Origin: Vandiemenella viatica
Taxonomy: Eukaryota > Arthropoda > Insecta > Orthoptera > Morabidae
Assembly: GCA_031002005.1 (NCBI GenBank)
Contig: CM061921.1
Location: 143,501,283 to 143,565,282, forward strand
DNA: 64,000 nt
Reading direction: 5' to 3'
Shown: positions 1 to 11,965 of the stretch, one piece after another
Position numbering within the stretch: the stretch's first letter is position 1
Layout of the letters: each line of letters begins with the position of its first letter
The notes under the pieces: model-generated
The model's database searches: none
The model's input: only the letters and a program-made list of their open reading frames with translations
Told to the model about the DNA's origin: nothing
Made by a program: the position numbers and the translations under genes

Positions 1-1030
1 GTTTCAATGATAACCACATCAAGTCAGATTTAGAAACAACTTGGTATTTTGAGCCCACTTACCAGTATGACGTTTCACCTCCTTTGGCCTGGATGTACGC
101 ACTGATTCGATTGGGAATGAAGCCATATAGCCGTTGTATTCCCTCCTGAGGCAAGCTGGCCAACAACTGTTGTAACCGGTCCTTGATATCCTGGATACTG
201 ACAGTGGGACAGAGTTGACGTCTGAACAGGTCCCAGACATGTTATATGGGTGAGAGATCTGGGGATCTTGCTGGTCACGGGAGTACCTAAACATCACGCA
301 TACAGTACCTAGTCATGTTAAAAATGGCCACAATACTGTCGCATGGGAGGTAAGGCATGAGGAAGCAGGATGTCCGTATGTACCGTTGTGACTTCAGCGT
401 TCCCTCAATCACTAACAGTCGTGCCCTGAAGTTATGCCCAAATGCTCCATACAGCATGATGCCAGGAATACCGCTGAGACTCTCTAAATCATTGGAAGAA
501 TGGAAATTCTTCCCGGGGCACCACCAAGCTCGCCGACGATGTTCATCCGAGGTAGTGCAGAACCGCGATTCATCGCTGAACACAATGCGACGCCATTCAT
601 CAACAGGTCAGTGAATCGCGGGTCTGCGATGCCTTGGATGACCATCGTCAGCTAGTATGGTGGCGGCCTGTGGAGAGATCCCGGTCTTCCAATGTTTTGA
701 AGAGGCAAAGTGATGTCACTCCTTGCGTTAATGTGTGGGAAGCCATCACGTATGACTTCATGTTGGTGATACAAGGACACAGAGCCAGCAAGTCAGTAAA
801 GTTCTGGAACCTCTTTGAAAGACCGTCTACAACTGGCCAATTAGAGCTCTGCATGCACCCTACGTGATGAGAGCTAGGCAATAGAAAACAGTCATCCTCA
901 ATATGGAACGATAGTGCAGAGATCAGTTCTGTACCGGCTCTCGCCACAGTGTTTTTGGCCAATGATTTAGGCAGTATTATTAAATACTTTGCCACCATAT
1001 CCATCCCTTCGTACTCTCAAGGGTGAGGCT
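1..1030 (-). mobile_element. Tc1-like DNA transposon remnant, minus copy
   Basis: Reading leftwards, 583 to about 300 encodes a Tc1-type catalytic core beginning MFSDESRF (first catalytic Asp), followed by GIMLYGAFGHNFRARL and VIEGTLKSQRYI, all typical of cut-and-paste Tc1 transposases. The C-terminal part, recognisable in mixed frames, occupies 300 to about 20 (PARSPDLSPI-like, then SVSRIS). The expected second-Asp motif FQQDNARP is replaced by an unrelated string ending TRYC, and several frameshifts and stops are present. From 620 to about 1030 the N-terminal part is only weakly suggested. The right-hand inverted repeat was not identified, and the left end may lie outside the window. It is clearly inactive. 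Confidence 0.7.
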
Positions 1031-1426
1031 CCTACCGAACCTTTCATTTTTTATTTAGCCATTTGGCCATAATAAGAAATCAAGAATCGCTTGTGCAAAT
1101 ATTTATGCTGTACCAGCAATTTGCATCATCCCACCTATTTTGTTTTGTTTGGATCAGGAATAAATGTCTGTCAATCTCATCTCTGGAGTTCATTTACAAA
1201 TTCCCTAACGTTAGAGTGTTATTGAGTGTTTTCCAAGCCAGTACACGCAGACGAAGAACCAGAAATTGACGGCGAGAAGCAGGGGCGAACTCACGTGCAC
1301 AAACGGGGTAAATCGAAGGTAATCTTCGCTCGGCTTTACCACACGACACTGCGTCCCCATGTGTTACCTCTCATGTCAAAGCATCGTGGTGGGATGTCCA
1401 CACACGTCACGTGTCTCTATGTGTCT
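1031..1426. other. Spacer between the inverted Tc1 copies
   Basis: Short open frames occur on the plus strand but resemble no family I know. Part of this may be unrecognised 5' sequence of either Tc1 copy. Confidence 0.4.
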
Positions 1427-1700
1427 CTATGAACTGTCTGCGTGATGTCGAGGTACTCCCGTAGCCAGCAAGATCCCCAAATCTATCACCGATATAACAT
1501 GTGTGAAGACCAGCTCGGACGTCAACTCCGTCCCAGTGCCAGTATTCAAAATATCAAGGACACGATTCCCAATAGAATCATGCATGCATCCATACCAGAG
1601 TGGGCGCAACGTCATACTGATAAGTGGGCTTATACTGCCAAGTTCTTTGTAAATTTGCTCAATTTTGTAATCCTGAAACAACGTCACATACCCTCTCGAC
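1427..1700 (+). mobile_element. Tc1-like transposon fragment, plus copy of the same family
   Basis: This stretch is the reverse complement of about 20-310, with similarity through GTGATGTCGAGGTACTCCCG, the CAGCAAGATCCCCA block, the AACATGTG region, GACGTCAACTC and ATATCAAGGAC. It encodes the C-terminal part of the same transposase. Relative to the minus copy it lacks roughly 70 bases after ATATCAAGGACACG. Only the 3' end of the element is present, so it is a truncated, non-coding relic. Together with the minus copy it forms a spaced inverted pair. Confidence 0.72.
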
Positions 1701-1760
1701 TAGTGAAGTTTTTATTTCGTTTTCTCCTCACCCTTATGGGCGCTTCAGTTTTTTGATCAG

Positions 1761-4225
1761 GCAGTGTATATCTATACGGCACGTTTAATTACAGATACAC
1801 GAGCGTAAAGCATTTATTTAATAAAAACACATATACATTCTTTTGTCACTAACAGAATCAAATACCCAGCGCATTTCATCGAACGCTTTCAACAACTGCG
1901 GTATTGTAATATTGTTTAAAGAGGAAAAAATAACTAGAGCAATGAAAACTTTGAGGCTGTATTACACAGTGAATATTATAATACTGAAATATCGAATGAA
2001 TAAGCAAAATAAATTAATGTTAAAACAGGTTTCAAGAAAACAAAAACAAAATAACCCTGTAAACAGCATCAAAGTACAAACAGAGAATAAAATAATTCAG
2101 CTCGACTGTGTAGCAGTCATGCACTGCGGATAACAGTTTATTGATACCATAAGCTCATTTGTTTTATTCATTTTAAAATTAGTTTTTGTATGCTAATTTC
2201 AGAAGTTCGTAGATCTGTGTAGCGCATAATACGAACGATTCCATAGTTAAAAGGGCACATCTACGGCGAAGGGAACAACGTAATGAAATAGAAAAATTAG
2301 TAACTAACCCAGAGCGCGTAGGCAAGGTGTATTAAATAGTAATTAAGTAACAACGTCCGGAAAAGGCAAAGGTGTTGTGCTGAAGCGTTAAAATTCCTTG
2401 GCACAGTAAGAGCGGGGCATGGAAGATGACTGTGCGTTGAAAAGACCTTCTCAAGCATGGCGGTGATTCGAAACACCTTTGCGTGACACCACAGCTTTCT
2501 TGGGAATGATTCAGATGATACCGTACCATCAGTGGAACCAAATAATATCATTCTTGTTCCATAATATGAAATACTGCCACAGCGAGATTAATCCATATTC
2601 CAAACAAAGTGTTACGTCTAGAATAGGAATCACTTTACGGTACGCAGTCGGTTGCCTGATAAACAAACCAGACCTTGGTTTTCTCTTATCCGTCATTGTT
2701 AAGTAATTGGGATAAGTATTTCTGTAACAGCTCAAACATCTATGCCGGGTGCAATCTCAACGGAAGAAATTATTTGAGGTGCACAATCAGTATCGCTGCA
2801 TTGCCATAAGAAACCATTTGTAATAATTAGTCCTTTAAGGACAACTATCATAAAGCGTGACTTATTGTTAAAGTTAGGAATGAAATACCCGTTATAAACA
2901 GAACGGATAGCGGTTTCAAAGTAGCTATCATACTCTTTGGTACAGAGCAATCTGTATGTCTAGTTTATAAGGCATTGTTAGATGTCAAATTGATCTTACG
3001 AGATAGCCAAATTCATTTCTTTCTCCACTAATCGAATTTTGCACTTGTTAGTATCTTGACCATTAGGCTGGAATCAAATTTCAACTCACGTTTTATAAAC
3101 TGTTACTTACAAAGTTTAACGTTGGTTTTATGTTTATTTTCGTAACACCAGTGAAAATTTTTTCCCTTAATGTCTACCCTATTAAATTATTTTTTTTACT
3201 GACAAAGTAGAGCACATTCTGATTTTAATATTTAACTGCAATATTTCACATAATTAGAACAATGACAGCACAAATCATATCGGAAACAGCACCCCTAAGG
3301 CAGCTTGTTTAGCATACCAGCGGGAAAATACTGTACAACTGTGGATGATAAATATTTTCACGTTAGATCTTGCGATACATTATTTACAGTTGAGAATATA
3401 AATAATGAAATATGAAATATTAAACAGCTTTTAAGGGAAAGTGTGTTTGAAGAACAACGAAAAAATTCCGTTCACTGAACATACATAACATAGTTATAGT
3501 ATCGTATCGCTTCTAAGATAAATTCACGAGTGTAACAGAAAAGTTCGGTTTGCTTGTGTAGATTTGATTTGAAACCAAAAACTGTTATTATAGTTTGAAG
3601 AGCTACAATGTTTATATGTACGAGTGTTATTTGTTAATATAAGATCCGTTTTTTAATAACAAGAAAAATACTGAACATATTATTAAAACATATTTATTTC
3701 CATATTCTACATACTTTCACTCATTTTTCTACATAACTTCCAATTTTGTTTAAACATTTGTTATACAGTTCCACAATTTTTATTTCTGACGTCAAAGAAA
3801 TCTGCCTTCTATGAAGAAACGCAAACCAAGATCGCAGTTGTCACTTCGTCGTCGCTGAACCATTGACTAACAGGGACCTGCACATCATGCACACTACCTA
3901 TCCCATCCTTGAACATTTGCACATACTTTCGAACTTCACAATCACTCATAGCACTATCATCATACACTTCACAATAATTTTCGCTGCTTCCAAGTTCCTT
4001 GTACTCCAGAATCGAATTACGGACCGTATCTCACAGTCGGCGGGCGTATCAGTTTTCTTAAACGTTATAAACTTCCACAGTTTCAGCACACAGACAGACG
4101 GTACCGCTGCAAATGACGTCTAAAAGCGCGCTAAGCATGATGGGAACAGATAGCGCTTGAGAACTGTGGTGATCGAGCGTCATTTCATTCACAAACTCAT
4201 CTTATTTAAAAAAATAACATTTTCA
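1761..4225. other. AT-rich non-coding DNA
   Basis: No supported gene, splice pair or repeat boundary is seen. Short frames (for example 1843-2133 plus, 2732-2950 minus) have no domain signature and match what AT-rich DNA gives by chance. Confidence 0.55.
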
Positions 4226-4227
4226 TA

Positions 4228-5381
4228 CACTGATCAGCCAGAACATTATGACCACCTTCCTAATAGCCGGTATGTCCGCCTTTGGCACGGATAACAGAGG
4301 TGACGCGTCTCGGGATGGAAGCAATGAGGCCTTGGTATGTCGCTGGAGGTTGTTGGCACCACATCTACACACACAAGTCACTTAATTCCCGTAAATTCCG
4401 GGGAGGGGCGCGATGAGCTTTGATGCCACGTTCAATCACATCCCAGATGTGTTCTGTTTGGTTAGATCTGGTGACTTGGGAGGGCCAGCACACCAATTGC
4501 ATCTGGCCACTGTGTTCCTAGAACCACTCCATAACACTTCTGTCCTTTTGAAATGGCACATTACCTTGCTGAAAAATGCCACTGCCGTTGGGAAACATGG
4601 TCTTCATGACGGGGTGTACGTGGTCTGCAACCAGTGTACGATACTTATTGGCCCTCATGGTGCCTTTGCGAGCTCCACTGGACCCATGGATGTGACGTTA
4701 ATGTTCCCCAGAATATTATTGAGCCACCTCCTCCTTGTTTCCTTCCGCAGTACAGGTGTCAAGAAACTCTTCCCGAGGAAAATGGCGTATTTGCACCATC
4801 TCATCGGCCTGCAACGTTCTGCCACTGCACCAACGTCGAGTGACGATGGTCACGTGCCCATGCAGTTGCCGATGTCGTGGTGTTAACATTGGCACATGCA
4901 TGGGTCGTCGGCTGCGGAGGCCCCTTGTTAGGAGTGTTCGGTGCCCTGTGTATGCAGTCACACTTGTACTCTTCCCAGCATTGAAGTCTGGTGTTAGTTC
5001 CGCCATACTTTGCCGCCTGTCCTTTTTTACCAATCTGCCCAGCCTACGACGTCCGACAACTGTATTGAGGGGTGGCCGCACAACCCCTCGACGTTTGGAC
5101 GTGGTTTCACCTTGGTTTCGCCACTTGTTGAAGACACTCACCACAATACTCCTCGAACACCGGAAATATCGTGCAGTTTCCGAAATGCTCGTGCCGAGCA
5201 TCCGGGCCATCACAATCTGCCCTTGGTGGAAATTCTAAACACGGATAGCACACTCACTGATACTACATGCACCGTGCGTATGTCTGACTAGAAGTTATTC
5301 CTCGCCAGGTGACGCTGCTATTGCCTGGACGGGTTCATATCGATAGTAGGTAGGTAGTCATAATGTTCTGGCTGATCAGTG
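4228..5381 (-). mobile_element. Tc1-like transposon with both terminal inverted repeats
   Basis: The ends are a 25-bp perfect inverted repeat: CACTGATCAGCCAGAACATT plus ATGAC at 4228-4252, mirrored at 5357-5381. TA precedes the left end; the right flank reads AATATA, so the TA duplication is imperfect on that side. The span of 1154 bp is short for a Tc1 element, which fits an internal deletion. The transposase is coded on the minus strand and is broken (described separately). This terminal sequence is familiar from many arthropod genomes. Confidence 0.9.
4400..5213 (-). pseudogene. Broken Tc1-like transposase
   Basis: An uninterrupted 165-codon stretch (5213 down to 4716) starts MMARMLGTSISETARYF and holds the N-terminal helix-turn-helix region (CSRSIVVSVFNKW). 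A basic linker with GVVRP follows, then the conserved LRSRRPMHVPMLTPRHRQL block that precedes the catalytic core in Tc1 proteins. The expected W-S-D-E-S-R-F motif with the first catalytic Asp is absent. After a stop the frame resumes with RANKYRTLVADHVHPVMKTM and GSGIFQQGNVPF, where the second catalytic Asp is Gly (GGT, near 4573). A frameshift near 4470 splits the final SPDLxPIEHIW motif. It cannot encode an active enzyme. The likely history is an internal deletion followed by drift. Confidence 0.85.
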
Positions 5382-7162
5382 AATATACGATCTTGTTTAT
5401 ATATTTTGTCATAGATGTTACTATTACAATGTATCTGACTTTATCGGTACAAACTACCCCCGAGTGCCTGCGATCGCTAAAGCCCTACCAGAGTGGATCA
5501 AGGATGTGTAACGGGTGCCAGGTTCATATCCCGTGCCCGGCGAACCTGCCGCCTCGATTTTGATTTTCGGACAGTTGCCCCCAATCACCTTGGCACGTGC
5601 TGGCACTGTCCCCAATCTCGGCCTCAAAAGTTACCGCATTTTACAAACAAAAATACACTTATCATACACAATGAACACGTTTCCCAGACAGTTAGCAAAC
5701 AAGTTCGGAGACATAAAGTACGGCGAATAGATACTCTAAGACCATTCGTTCCGGCAAACGTTTTGAAGGAACAAAGCATTTCTCTCTTGTTTGTTTGCTT
5801 CCTGATCAAAGTAGTTCTCATTTCTTTTCCGTTCATAGTTGTTATTTTCTTACAATTTCATAAGAAAACTTCTAAAGAGTATTTTGTACTGTATCTTTTC
5901 AGAAATGAAGAACGAGGGGATTGTGATATTTCCCATGTTTACACACTTCAGCTCTGATAAGTTTATGTTTGCCTTTCCGATATTTTCCACATTCGTTCGT
6001 GATAATCAAGATAATTTCGAAACTCTCTTCGTTTACATGTAATTTCCCCCCCCCCCCCTCCTTTTTAGTTATTTTAAGAACTTCAGTTAAACTTAGCCCC
6101 AAATATTTACCACCAAAAGACATGTGACTTGCGAACAATCCTTTTCCGATCAGATCCAGCTGTTAGATTGGAGTAATTACGCTACGCTTGTGTTAATAAC
6201 ATAGAAATTGTAATCATTTAGTCAGGTCAGGTTATATCTTCCATTCTTAACACAGTGAAGGCTAGGAGTGAAATTATAGGCTTGGTAGTTTGACGGAAAA
6301 TAATGTAGCGGTTGCGTTTCTGATGAAAGTTAAAGCAACCAAAGATTAGTCTAAGCTCCAGTCGCGTGGTACGGTTCTGAGTAAAGCAACACATTTCTAC
6401 AGAAAAGGGAAGAAAAACATAGCAATGAACACGAAAAAACGACGTTCTTACCAAGAGGGAAAAACGTGACGATGAGTAGGAAAACGTGTTAGAAAAACAT
6501 TGTCGAGGGCAGTCAAATGTTAGCATGTGTGCTATACAAATGTACAGTATGTTTTCAGAAAGACTGAATTTTAACAACATGGTGCACACCGTTTTTGTCG
6601 TGTAGCGATATTAGCGTACATTAATGAAAAATGAGATATTTTCAGCAAAAAAATCTTTTTTAAAGTAAGCTCTAAGACCCTATTTGGTTTATTTTCTCCT
6701 TGAGGTTGTTTCTTGGTAATATAGGTTAAAAAAAAAAAAGAATTCAGAAGTTAAAAATTACGATTTCAGTAGATGTGAATCAGATATTGGCGAAAAAAAA
6801 ACCTATTTAGTTATAATTTTAATTATTTGTTATTCTCACTATTCTATGTATATCTCCTGCAGTTATATTTAATATCTTTGATAATCCATTGTATTCGATT
6901 AACTTATTTATCAAAAAGGATATTATCTGAACATTGGAGAGAAAGTGTTTGCAGATGCCTATGTTAGCCACTTCAAAATAAATATCAACCTCTCCTTCAC
7001 GGAGGAGGCTCTGGTGACTGCTTGCCAACGATCTCCTGGAAGAAGGTAGGAAGAACGAGGAGTGGTCCAGAGAACCTTCTTATATTTGCGTCTCTAAAGC
7101 CAGATCAGTTAGAAATGATCAATAGCATGGGAATGCAGAAGGCAACTGGAAGCCACTTAATT
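5382..7162. other. Non-coding DNA with a poly-C tract
   Basis: No supported gene. A run of C lies at about 6045-6058. At 5460-5640 a GC-richer patch includes GGTTCATATCCCGTGCCCGG, faintly like a tRNA B box, but without a matching head or tail. Confidence 0.5.
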
Positions 7163-7175
7163 AAAGTCCAAAGAT

Positions 7176-7360
7176 GTGTTAGCTCCGCGTGCCGGAAGTC
7201 GCCGGTTCGAGTCCGGCCGCGGGCATGGGTGTTTAACTGTTGTGTCTGTGAATGTCATGTCCGTCCTGTGGCGTGTCTAATTATCTGGAAAAATTCATCA
7301 GGCTGGCTGTGTGGCCTAAGATGCCGAAATCCATTAAAAAAAAATAATAATAATAAAAAT
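7176..7360 (+). mobile_element. tRNA-derived SINE (family SINE-B), 5'-truncated
   Basis: The B-box region reads GCCGGTTCGAGTCCGGCCGC and is followed by the same body as the full copy at 32968-33190 (GGGCATGGGTGTTTAACTG, TGTGAATGTCATGTCCGTCC, GGCTGTGTGGCC). It ends in A-rich (AAT)n sequence. About 45 bases of the tRNA-like head are missing. A 13-base target duplication with one mismatch flanks it (AAAGTCCAAAGAT at 7163-7175 and AAAGCCCAAAGAT at 7361-7373), showing a genuine LINE-mobilised insertion. Confidence 0.88.
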
Positions 7361-7539
7361 AAAGCCCAAAGATTAACGTAGGGCAATGTAATTCTCTCAA
7401 ATTACATATTAAATGATGGCATCTTCCTGGATAAAATACTCCTGAGATAAATTAGTCCCCAATCATATCTCTGGTTGAGCACTAAGGAGAAGTCATAGGA
7501 ATGGAAAGAAACATTCTACGAAACGCGGTGAGTTATAAA

Positions 7540-9551
7540 TAGGGCAGAAATTAGAGAAACTAAAAACTGAGATGGAACGACTTAAGTTACATTTTGTTGA
7601 GATTGGTGAGATTAAGTGGAAGGATGCACAGGATGTCTGGCCAGAGGTATATAAAATAATTAGCACAACAGCTGTCAGTGGAGTTACTGGTGTGGGATTT
7701 GTAATGAACAAGAAAGTAGGGAAAGGTATGAGTTGTTATAAATACTTTAGTGACAGTATTGTTTTGATGACGATAAAAGCTAAGACTGCACCAACCACAT
7801 CAGTACAAGTGTATATGAAAACGTAATAAGTGGACGAAATAAAGAGAATATGCAATTAAATTGCAGAATTAATGCAATATGTGAAGGGGGATGAAAATAA
7901 ATAATTATGGGTGAGAATGCGATACTGGGAGCAGGAAAAGAATGGAATATTGTAGGTAATTTTGGTCTAAGAGAAAAAAATGAGTAAATTGTTAGAATTT
8001 TACAAAAAAATACAAACTGATCGTTGCAAACGCGGTTTTTAAGATTCATGTAAGAAGTGTATACATCTAGAAACGTCCAGAGGATACAGATATATATCAG
8101 CAAGATTACTTCATAGTTAAAGAGAGATTCAGAAACGAAGTTCTAGATTGCAAGACATATCCACGAGCTAGTATACACTCTGATAGTTGAGAAGTTTAGT
8201 CTGAAATTCATGAAGATAAAGAATAAATACGCATAGAATATACTTGAAGTGAACCACCTGAAAGAATCTCAAGTGAGACCAACATCTGCAGTGTCTGTTG
8301 GAATACACGGAAGAGAGAGATAATCAAAACTTTGGACATTAGGAAATAAGCCGCCCGAAAACCTGGAATCACAAAATAAGCTTTGGATTTGATGGATAAG
8401 AGAAGATGGCATAAAAGTGCTCAGGACGAAACAGAAAGAGGTAAATGGATTTTTTTTAAATAAAATAAACAGGAAATACAATAATTCAAAGGAGAAGTGA
8501 CTGCATGAAATGGGCAGAAAAACAGAAGAAGAAATTATCGTAGATATATATATATATAGAGGCCTATTATATATATATATATAATAGGCCTATAGGAAAA
8601 TAAAAGAGAATTTTGTAGAAATGAAGGAACGATGTATTAACATTGAAGGTACCGATGAGAAAGCTCTTTTAAGCTCATAGGATAGAGCTAACCGATAGAA
8701 GGAATAAGTAGAGAAATTGAATGATGGAGATGTTTAGAACAACATCGCGTTGGAAACAAAGGTCGACAGTGATGTGTAGATAATCCTGTTTTAATGACAA
8801 GAGAGACAATCAGTATGCAGCGATTTGCTGATGACAGTGTCCTTTTACCCGATAGGAGACATTATTGAATGAATGAATAAAATACTTGGAGAAGAATCTG
8901 ATATAAACATATACTAAAGCTACACAAATATCACGAAATGTGGCAGGAATGGCAGAAATATCACTGGCTCAAATATAATAATAAGTTCAGATGTAATAGG
9001 AGAAATATGTGACTTGTGTTACTTAAGAAGTAAAATTACAACTGATAAGCAAAGCATAATAGCACTAGCGAATAGAGGCTTCTTGAAAAAATAGAAACGT
9101 TTAGTTTCAAATATTCATGAAGGAGTGAAAAACACGGTAGTAAATGATGTGCCTTAGAAATACCAGAAAGAAGGAAAATTGAAGCATATGTAATGTGGCG
9201 CAATGCAATTAAATCTTCAGAGGTGTACCGCCGGAATGTGTTATAAAACAAGGAAGCTGAAAATTAACTGGGCAAGTAACATACGAAATAAACGTGTTTT
9301 GGAAATTATGAAACAAGAAAGAAATTTGTGCAACAGAACAAAGAGGCAGGGTGGTGGGTCTCATATTAAGATATAAAGAATTGGCTAATTTATTAGCTGA
9401 GAGAATAGTCAAAGGAAGAAGCTGTAGACAAAACCAAGGCTTAAAACACATGAGGCAGGTAACTGAGAACATAGGTTGTATTGAGTACGTTGAGAAGATA
9501 AAGTTAGCTCAAGATATGAAGCGATGGAATACTGCATCAAGCCAGTCGTAG
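7540..9551 (+). mobile_element. Decayed RTE-type LINE (endonuclease and reverse transcriptase relics)
   Basis: The open stretch 7572-7826 encodes MERLKLHFVEIGEIKWKDAQ, then GVTGVGFVMNKKVGKG and SVQVYM. This is the N-terminal half of an AP-type endonuclease as in RTE LINEs. At about 8125-8180 a peptide RFRNEVLDCKTYPRASIHSD matches the end of that domain, where intact elements carry the Ser-Asp-His motif. Reverse transcriptase survives as MQRFADDSVLLPD at about 8818-8856, holding the catalytic Asp pair. A C-terminal W-A-S-N-I-x-N-K-R-V-L-E-like patch with KRQGGG follows at 9260-9360. Frameshifts, stops and low-complexity AT insertions are frequent. Boundaries are approximate. Confidence 0.75.
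8560..8591. repeat. Perfect 32-bp palindrome in (TA)n
   Basis: AGGCCTATTATATA is followed immediately by its exact reverse complement around a TA core. It would extrude a cruciform. It lies inside the decayed RTE LINE and is probably a microsatellite expansion that trapped inverted AGGCCTATTA arms. Confidence 0.85.
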
Positions 9552-9979
9552 GAATGATGAAAAAAAAGAAACAAAAATCTAAATTAATTTAAATCACAAA
9601 TATTTCTAATTTTCTGCCTAAGGACAGTTGTATGTGGGGGAAACTTGATAAAATTGATCAGTTACTGGATATATATCTCTTGTTAGAGTTTACCGTGTTA
9701 TTTCAGAGGTAACTGCAACACTTTCCGATGTTTGATGAGTAACCGTTTTATCACGAAATTTCATAAGCTTGTTAGTAACGTGAACACCTTTTTTAATGAA
9801 ACTAACGAGCTTAAAGCCTAAATTAACTCAATCAGCATTCACGTGAGCTTAAAGTGACATGACTACAGCCTCTCAGCAGTACGCTCAAAGTGCTATGCTT
9901 ACTACAGTAGATCTATTATCCTCCGCGCGAAAATAAAAAATAAAAATGCATATGCGAAGTGACACAATAATATAATAAT
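9552..9979. other. AT-rich non-coding DNA
   Basis: Nothing recognisable. Confidence 0.5.
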
Positions 9980-10140
9980 TTGTATGGCATTACTGGCTGG
10001 GATATCCCCTAAAGGGTCCGCCCACTGATTTGACTTATTAACCTAACCCGGTAATCCTACCGGGTAAAGGGGAATTATACCTGTAGATTAACGTGGAATC
10101 CGAACCACAGAAGCCTTCTGGCGTACTTCACATTATACAT
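9980..10140 (-). mobile_element. Fragment of a tRNA-derived SINE (family SINE-C), 3' part
   Basis: The segment TTAACGTGGAATCC..AGCCTTCTGGCGTAC matches the 3' half of the copy at 24680-24930 (TTAACGTGGAATCC..AGCATTCTGGCATAC), as does the GGGGA..TATA block before it. The tRNA-like head is absent. Confidence 0.6.
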
Positions 10141-11963
10141 CAATCTAGTTACATGGTTCACAGAAAACACTTCACTTCCCCCATTAGTACTCAATTTGAC
10201 CTGACAGTTGATATAAAATACTTGGCGTTAGCAAGGACACGTTGCAGTAAAACCATAGCCCTAAATTTGACCATGACAACGTTAAGTAAAACTCATCGAA
10301 GAGAGGCGACTACAAAATTTTCAATAAATGTGGTGAAAAGAAAAAATGTATGTTACATATGTCTCGTTTATTTTTTCTTTATATATACAAGTAGATCCCT
10401 TTTAGCGTCGCTATGCGAACCGTTCAGAGATAATCGCGCTGTGTTTCAGCGAAGTCTATAGCTATGCTAATATCATCCTTCAGTTCTTGTCCATAATTAA
10501 TGTATCTTAGAATGGCAACATGATATACGTCGATTGAGTGAGGCCAAGTTACCTACAATAGTAATGATATACGAAAACAATACACGGAAAAGAAATGATA
10601 AAAAAGGTTGAAAAATAATAAACATTATCGACGACGAAAACGTGTTTCCCGTTAACTCGAACCTACTTTCGATGTTGCTTTTGGCATCTCTTACTGGACT
10701 GAATGTTAGTTGCTCGTCAAAAGATAGCACAGTGCATATACACTCCTTACTTCAGTAAATAACTATGGAAACGATTCAATGTGGGGTAAGAAAAGAAATA
10801 AAGAGCAGTAACACGCTTGTCATGAATTTGGGGTACACGAGATAATGGTGCAAGATTTTAGCAAATACAGTTTACATAAACAAAGTTGTAATAATAATGA
10901 ATTAATACATAGCTAAACAGAAAAAAAAAAAAAATTATGGGCGTATAAAGAGTAGTTGGGGCATGAGCAGGCTCACGCAGTTTGTTTACACAATACGCTG
11001 CCATGCCCCCTTGAGGAAAGCCCAACCACAACCTTGCGCGGGCAGTCATGGTGACGTCACACAATATAGCGAACAAGTGCACAAATTACAGCGGACAAAT
11101 AACATTAAATCAAAATGGTGAAAAATTCTTTGAGGGAAATATCACATCAAACCGAGCTGTAAATTTAAATACTATGTAATTCCTCTGCACCGGTTTAGTT
11201 CAGTTTGCTGAAATAGCTAGTGAAGTGCTTCTTTTTTCGCCGTCGTACAAGTTAAAGAGCAAAGATACCACGTGGCTCATTATAGGATTGTCTTAGAAAC
11301 GGGCATTTGAAACAATAGTATTCGAAAAAGTTTCGTTAGACAAATTCATTGTTAAACATGAATAATGGGAAATGCTGATGCAGGTGGTTGATTTATTTTG
11401 CAATTTTGAGCATTTGTAAACGAATGTTTCACTTGGTGACCATCTCAGTTACGTTAATTTCTTACAAAAAATAAAATCGAGGAAAGTTATAAAGAAAGCA
11501 GGTGTATACTTAGGAACTGGAACCAACAAATTCAGCAACTTCTAAGTTCTGTAATGTTTTTATTGAGGATAATAGCAAGAATAACTGATGTAGAGATGAG
11601 AATGTTGACACATTTTACAAATTTCTGGCTTACGGCATAGTAATCTGTGATTGTTACAATGCCAGCACAATACACGATATTTTGTCACTGAAATTAAATT
11701 TTACATTCGCTTTTGTTATTTGGATATATTTCTGAGTGTAATGTCTTATTTCGAAGGAATGAGGAGTGTCACACATTCTAATGACTGCGCACCCGAACTT
11801 CTACTACTGCGACAGTCACTGTTAAGAGAGAAAGTGCAGGAATGAATTGGTAAAACGCAGAAGAGTGAAGACATCATCACAATACCTAATTATCGTTGGG
11901 AACACTAAACTAAGAAGTAGTTTCTGACTTTCTGATGTCATATAACATATAATGCCACGGGTA
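10141..11963. other. AT-rich non-coding DNA
   Basis: No supported gene. Open frames at 10093-10461 (plus) and 10858-11082 (minus) show no known domain. An A tract lies at about 10920-10934. Confidence 0.5.
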
Positions 11964-11965
11964 TA

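Noticed and set aside
4735..5238. 167-codon open frame on the plus strand
   Set aside because: Antisense of the Tc1-like transposase; no domain of its own.
5460..5640. GC-richer patch as a possible extra SINE
   Set aside because: Only one weak B-box-like motif, no A box, no tail and no second copy.
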